A stretch of 6,687 bases of DNA, from assembly GCA_903953985.1 (NCBI GenBank), contig CAJBLW010000183.1, forward strand, positions 1-6,687. The letters are read 5' to 3'. Each line of letters opens with the position of its first letter. Within the stretch, counting starts at the first letter, position 1. The position numbers and the translations under genes are program-made. This stretch comes from an uncultured Burkholderiales bacterium. Lineage in GTDB: Bacteria > Pseudomonadota > Gammaproteobacteria > Burkholderiales > Burkholderiaceae_C. Shown here one piece after another: positions 6,061 through 6,687 of the stretch. The notes below the pieces were generated by a model. That model was not told the DNA's origin. It ran no database searches and saw only the letters and a program-made list of their open reading frames with translations.

Positions 6061-6687
6061 ATGAATACGGCGCAAGCCAAGCGTGTCCTGGAAACGGCCC
6101 TGCTCACTGCTGGCCAACCTTTGTCGCTGCGCGACTTGCGCGTGCTGTTTGACGATGTGCTAGGGGCCGACACCCTGCGGCTAATGCTGCAAGACCTCGA
6201 ACTTGAATGGGCTGGCAAAGGCCTGGAGCTGACCCGCGTGGCCAGTGGCTGGCGTTTTCAGAGCCGCCCTGAACTGCGCGTTTATCTGGACCGTCTGCAC
6301 CCTGAAAAGCCCCCCAAATACACCCGGGCTGTGCTGGAAACCCTGGCCATCATCGCCTATCGCCAACCGGTCACACGGGGCGACATGGAAGACATCCGGG
6401 GCGTGACCATCGGCTCGCAAATCATCAAGCAGCTGGAGGACCGTGGCTGGGTCGAGGTCATTGGCCACCGCGAAACAGTGGGTCGTCCCAGCTTGTTTGC
6501 CACCACCCGCCAGTTTCTGGACGATCTGGGTCTGGCCTCGTTGGACCAACTGCCCTTGCTCTCCCAGGTTGTTTCGCCCATGTCGGCCCTGGCGGGCATG
6601 CTGGTCGAGTCGCCTGCACAGGCAAGATTGTCGCTCGAGGAGGCCCTGGCCGTGTCGGCCGAGCTGACGATGGCAAACCAGCCCAGC
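6061..6687 (+). CDS. scpB: Segregation and condensation protein ScpB (3' end beyond window)
   Basis: The frame is open from ATG 6061 to the right edge without a stop, giving 209 residues. ScpB is the winged-helix kleisin-associated subunit of the bacterial Smc-ScpAB condensin, which organises and helps segregate the chromosome. Family blocks seen are GWRFQSRPEL (63-72), LETLAIIAYRQPVTR (92-106), IRGVTIGSQIIKQLEDRGW (112-130), EVIGHRETVGRPSLFATT (132-149) and FLDDLGLASLDQLP (152-165). These cover both winged-helix domains, so the core is complete. The part after 165 is a less conserved tail of unknown final length. The N-terminus MNTAQAKRVLETALLTAGQPLSLRDL fits the usual start. A weak GAAAGA (6047-6052) lies 8 bases before the ATG. 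The neighbouring scpA is not visible, which is common since the two need not be adjacent. Confidence 0.95.
   Translation, partial: MNTAQAKRVLETALLTAGQPLSLRDLRVLFDDVLGADTLRLMLQDLELEWAGKGLELTRVASGWRFQSRPELRVYLDRLHPEKPPKYTRAVLETLAIIAYRQPVTRGDMEDIRGVTIGSQIIKQLEDRGWVEVIGHRETVGRPSLFATTRQFLDDLGLASLDQLPLLSQVVSPMSALAGMLVESPAQARLSLEEALAVSAELTMANQPS

Noticed and set aside
1..6687. Novel defence, mobile or biosynthetic system
   Set aside because: Every gene except two small ones belongs to a known housekeeping family, the coding style is uniform, and no repeats typical of insertion, integration or CRISPR were seen.

Overview
The window is a stretch of ordinary chromosome from a high-GC beta-proteobacterium, most likely Burkholderiales and probably Comamonadaceae. 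This rests on the protein sequences (ZapE, a YoaA/DinG-type helicase, BamD, RluD, ScpB) and on the gene order, and is inference from family knowledge with no database search. I see no mobile element, phage gene, CRISPR array, rRNA or tRNA, and the reading frames look intact.

Layout. Bases 1-90 are the C-terminal end of dihydrolipoyl dehydrogenase (lpdA). Two hairpins follow, and the second is a textbook intrinsic terminator. Next comes a tightly packed plus-strand operon of four genes: zapE (AFG1-type ATPase, 205-1302), a small predicted periplasmic protein with a CX8C cysteine pair (1299-1739), a small DUF465/YdcH-like helical protein (1736-1978) and a YoaA/DinG-family iron-sulfur DNA helicase (1975-4098). 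Each junction is a 4-base stop/start overlap (ATGA, ATGA, TTGA), so the four are probably translated as a coupled unit.

The helicase gene runs tail-to-tail into bamD on the minus strand (4067-4876), and the two coding ends overlap by 32 bases. bamD and rluD (plus, 4928-5932) diverge from a 51-base gap that holds promoter-like -10 boxes facing both ways on the same bases. bamD next to rluD in this divergent arrangement also occurs in E. coli. Downstream of rluD is a 128-base gap with a stem-loop and two tandem copies of a small GTGA-loop hairpin followed by T runs. scpB then starts at 6061 and continues off the right edge.

Functionally the window is a set of housekeeping genes: central carbon metabolism (LpdA), cell division (ZapE), DNA repair (YoaA-like), outer-membrane protein assembly (BamD), 23S rRNA modification (RluD) and chromosome segregation (ScpB). 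No undescribed system stands out. The most useful items for a second look are the uncharacterised CX8C periplasmic protein and its coupling to zapE and the helicase, and the terminators lying immediately upstream of zapE and scpB with little room for a separate promoter.
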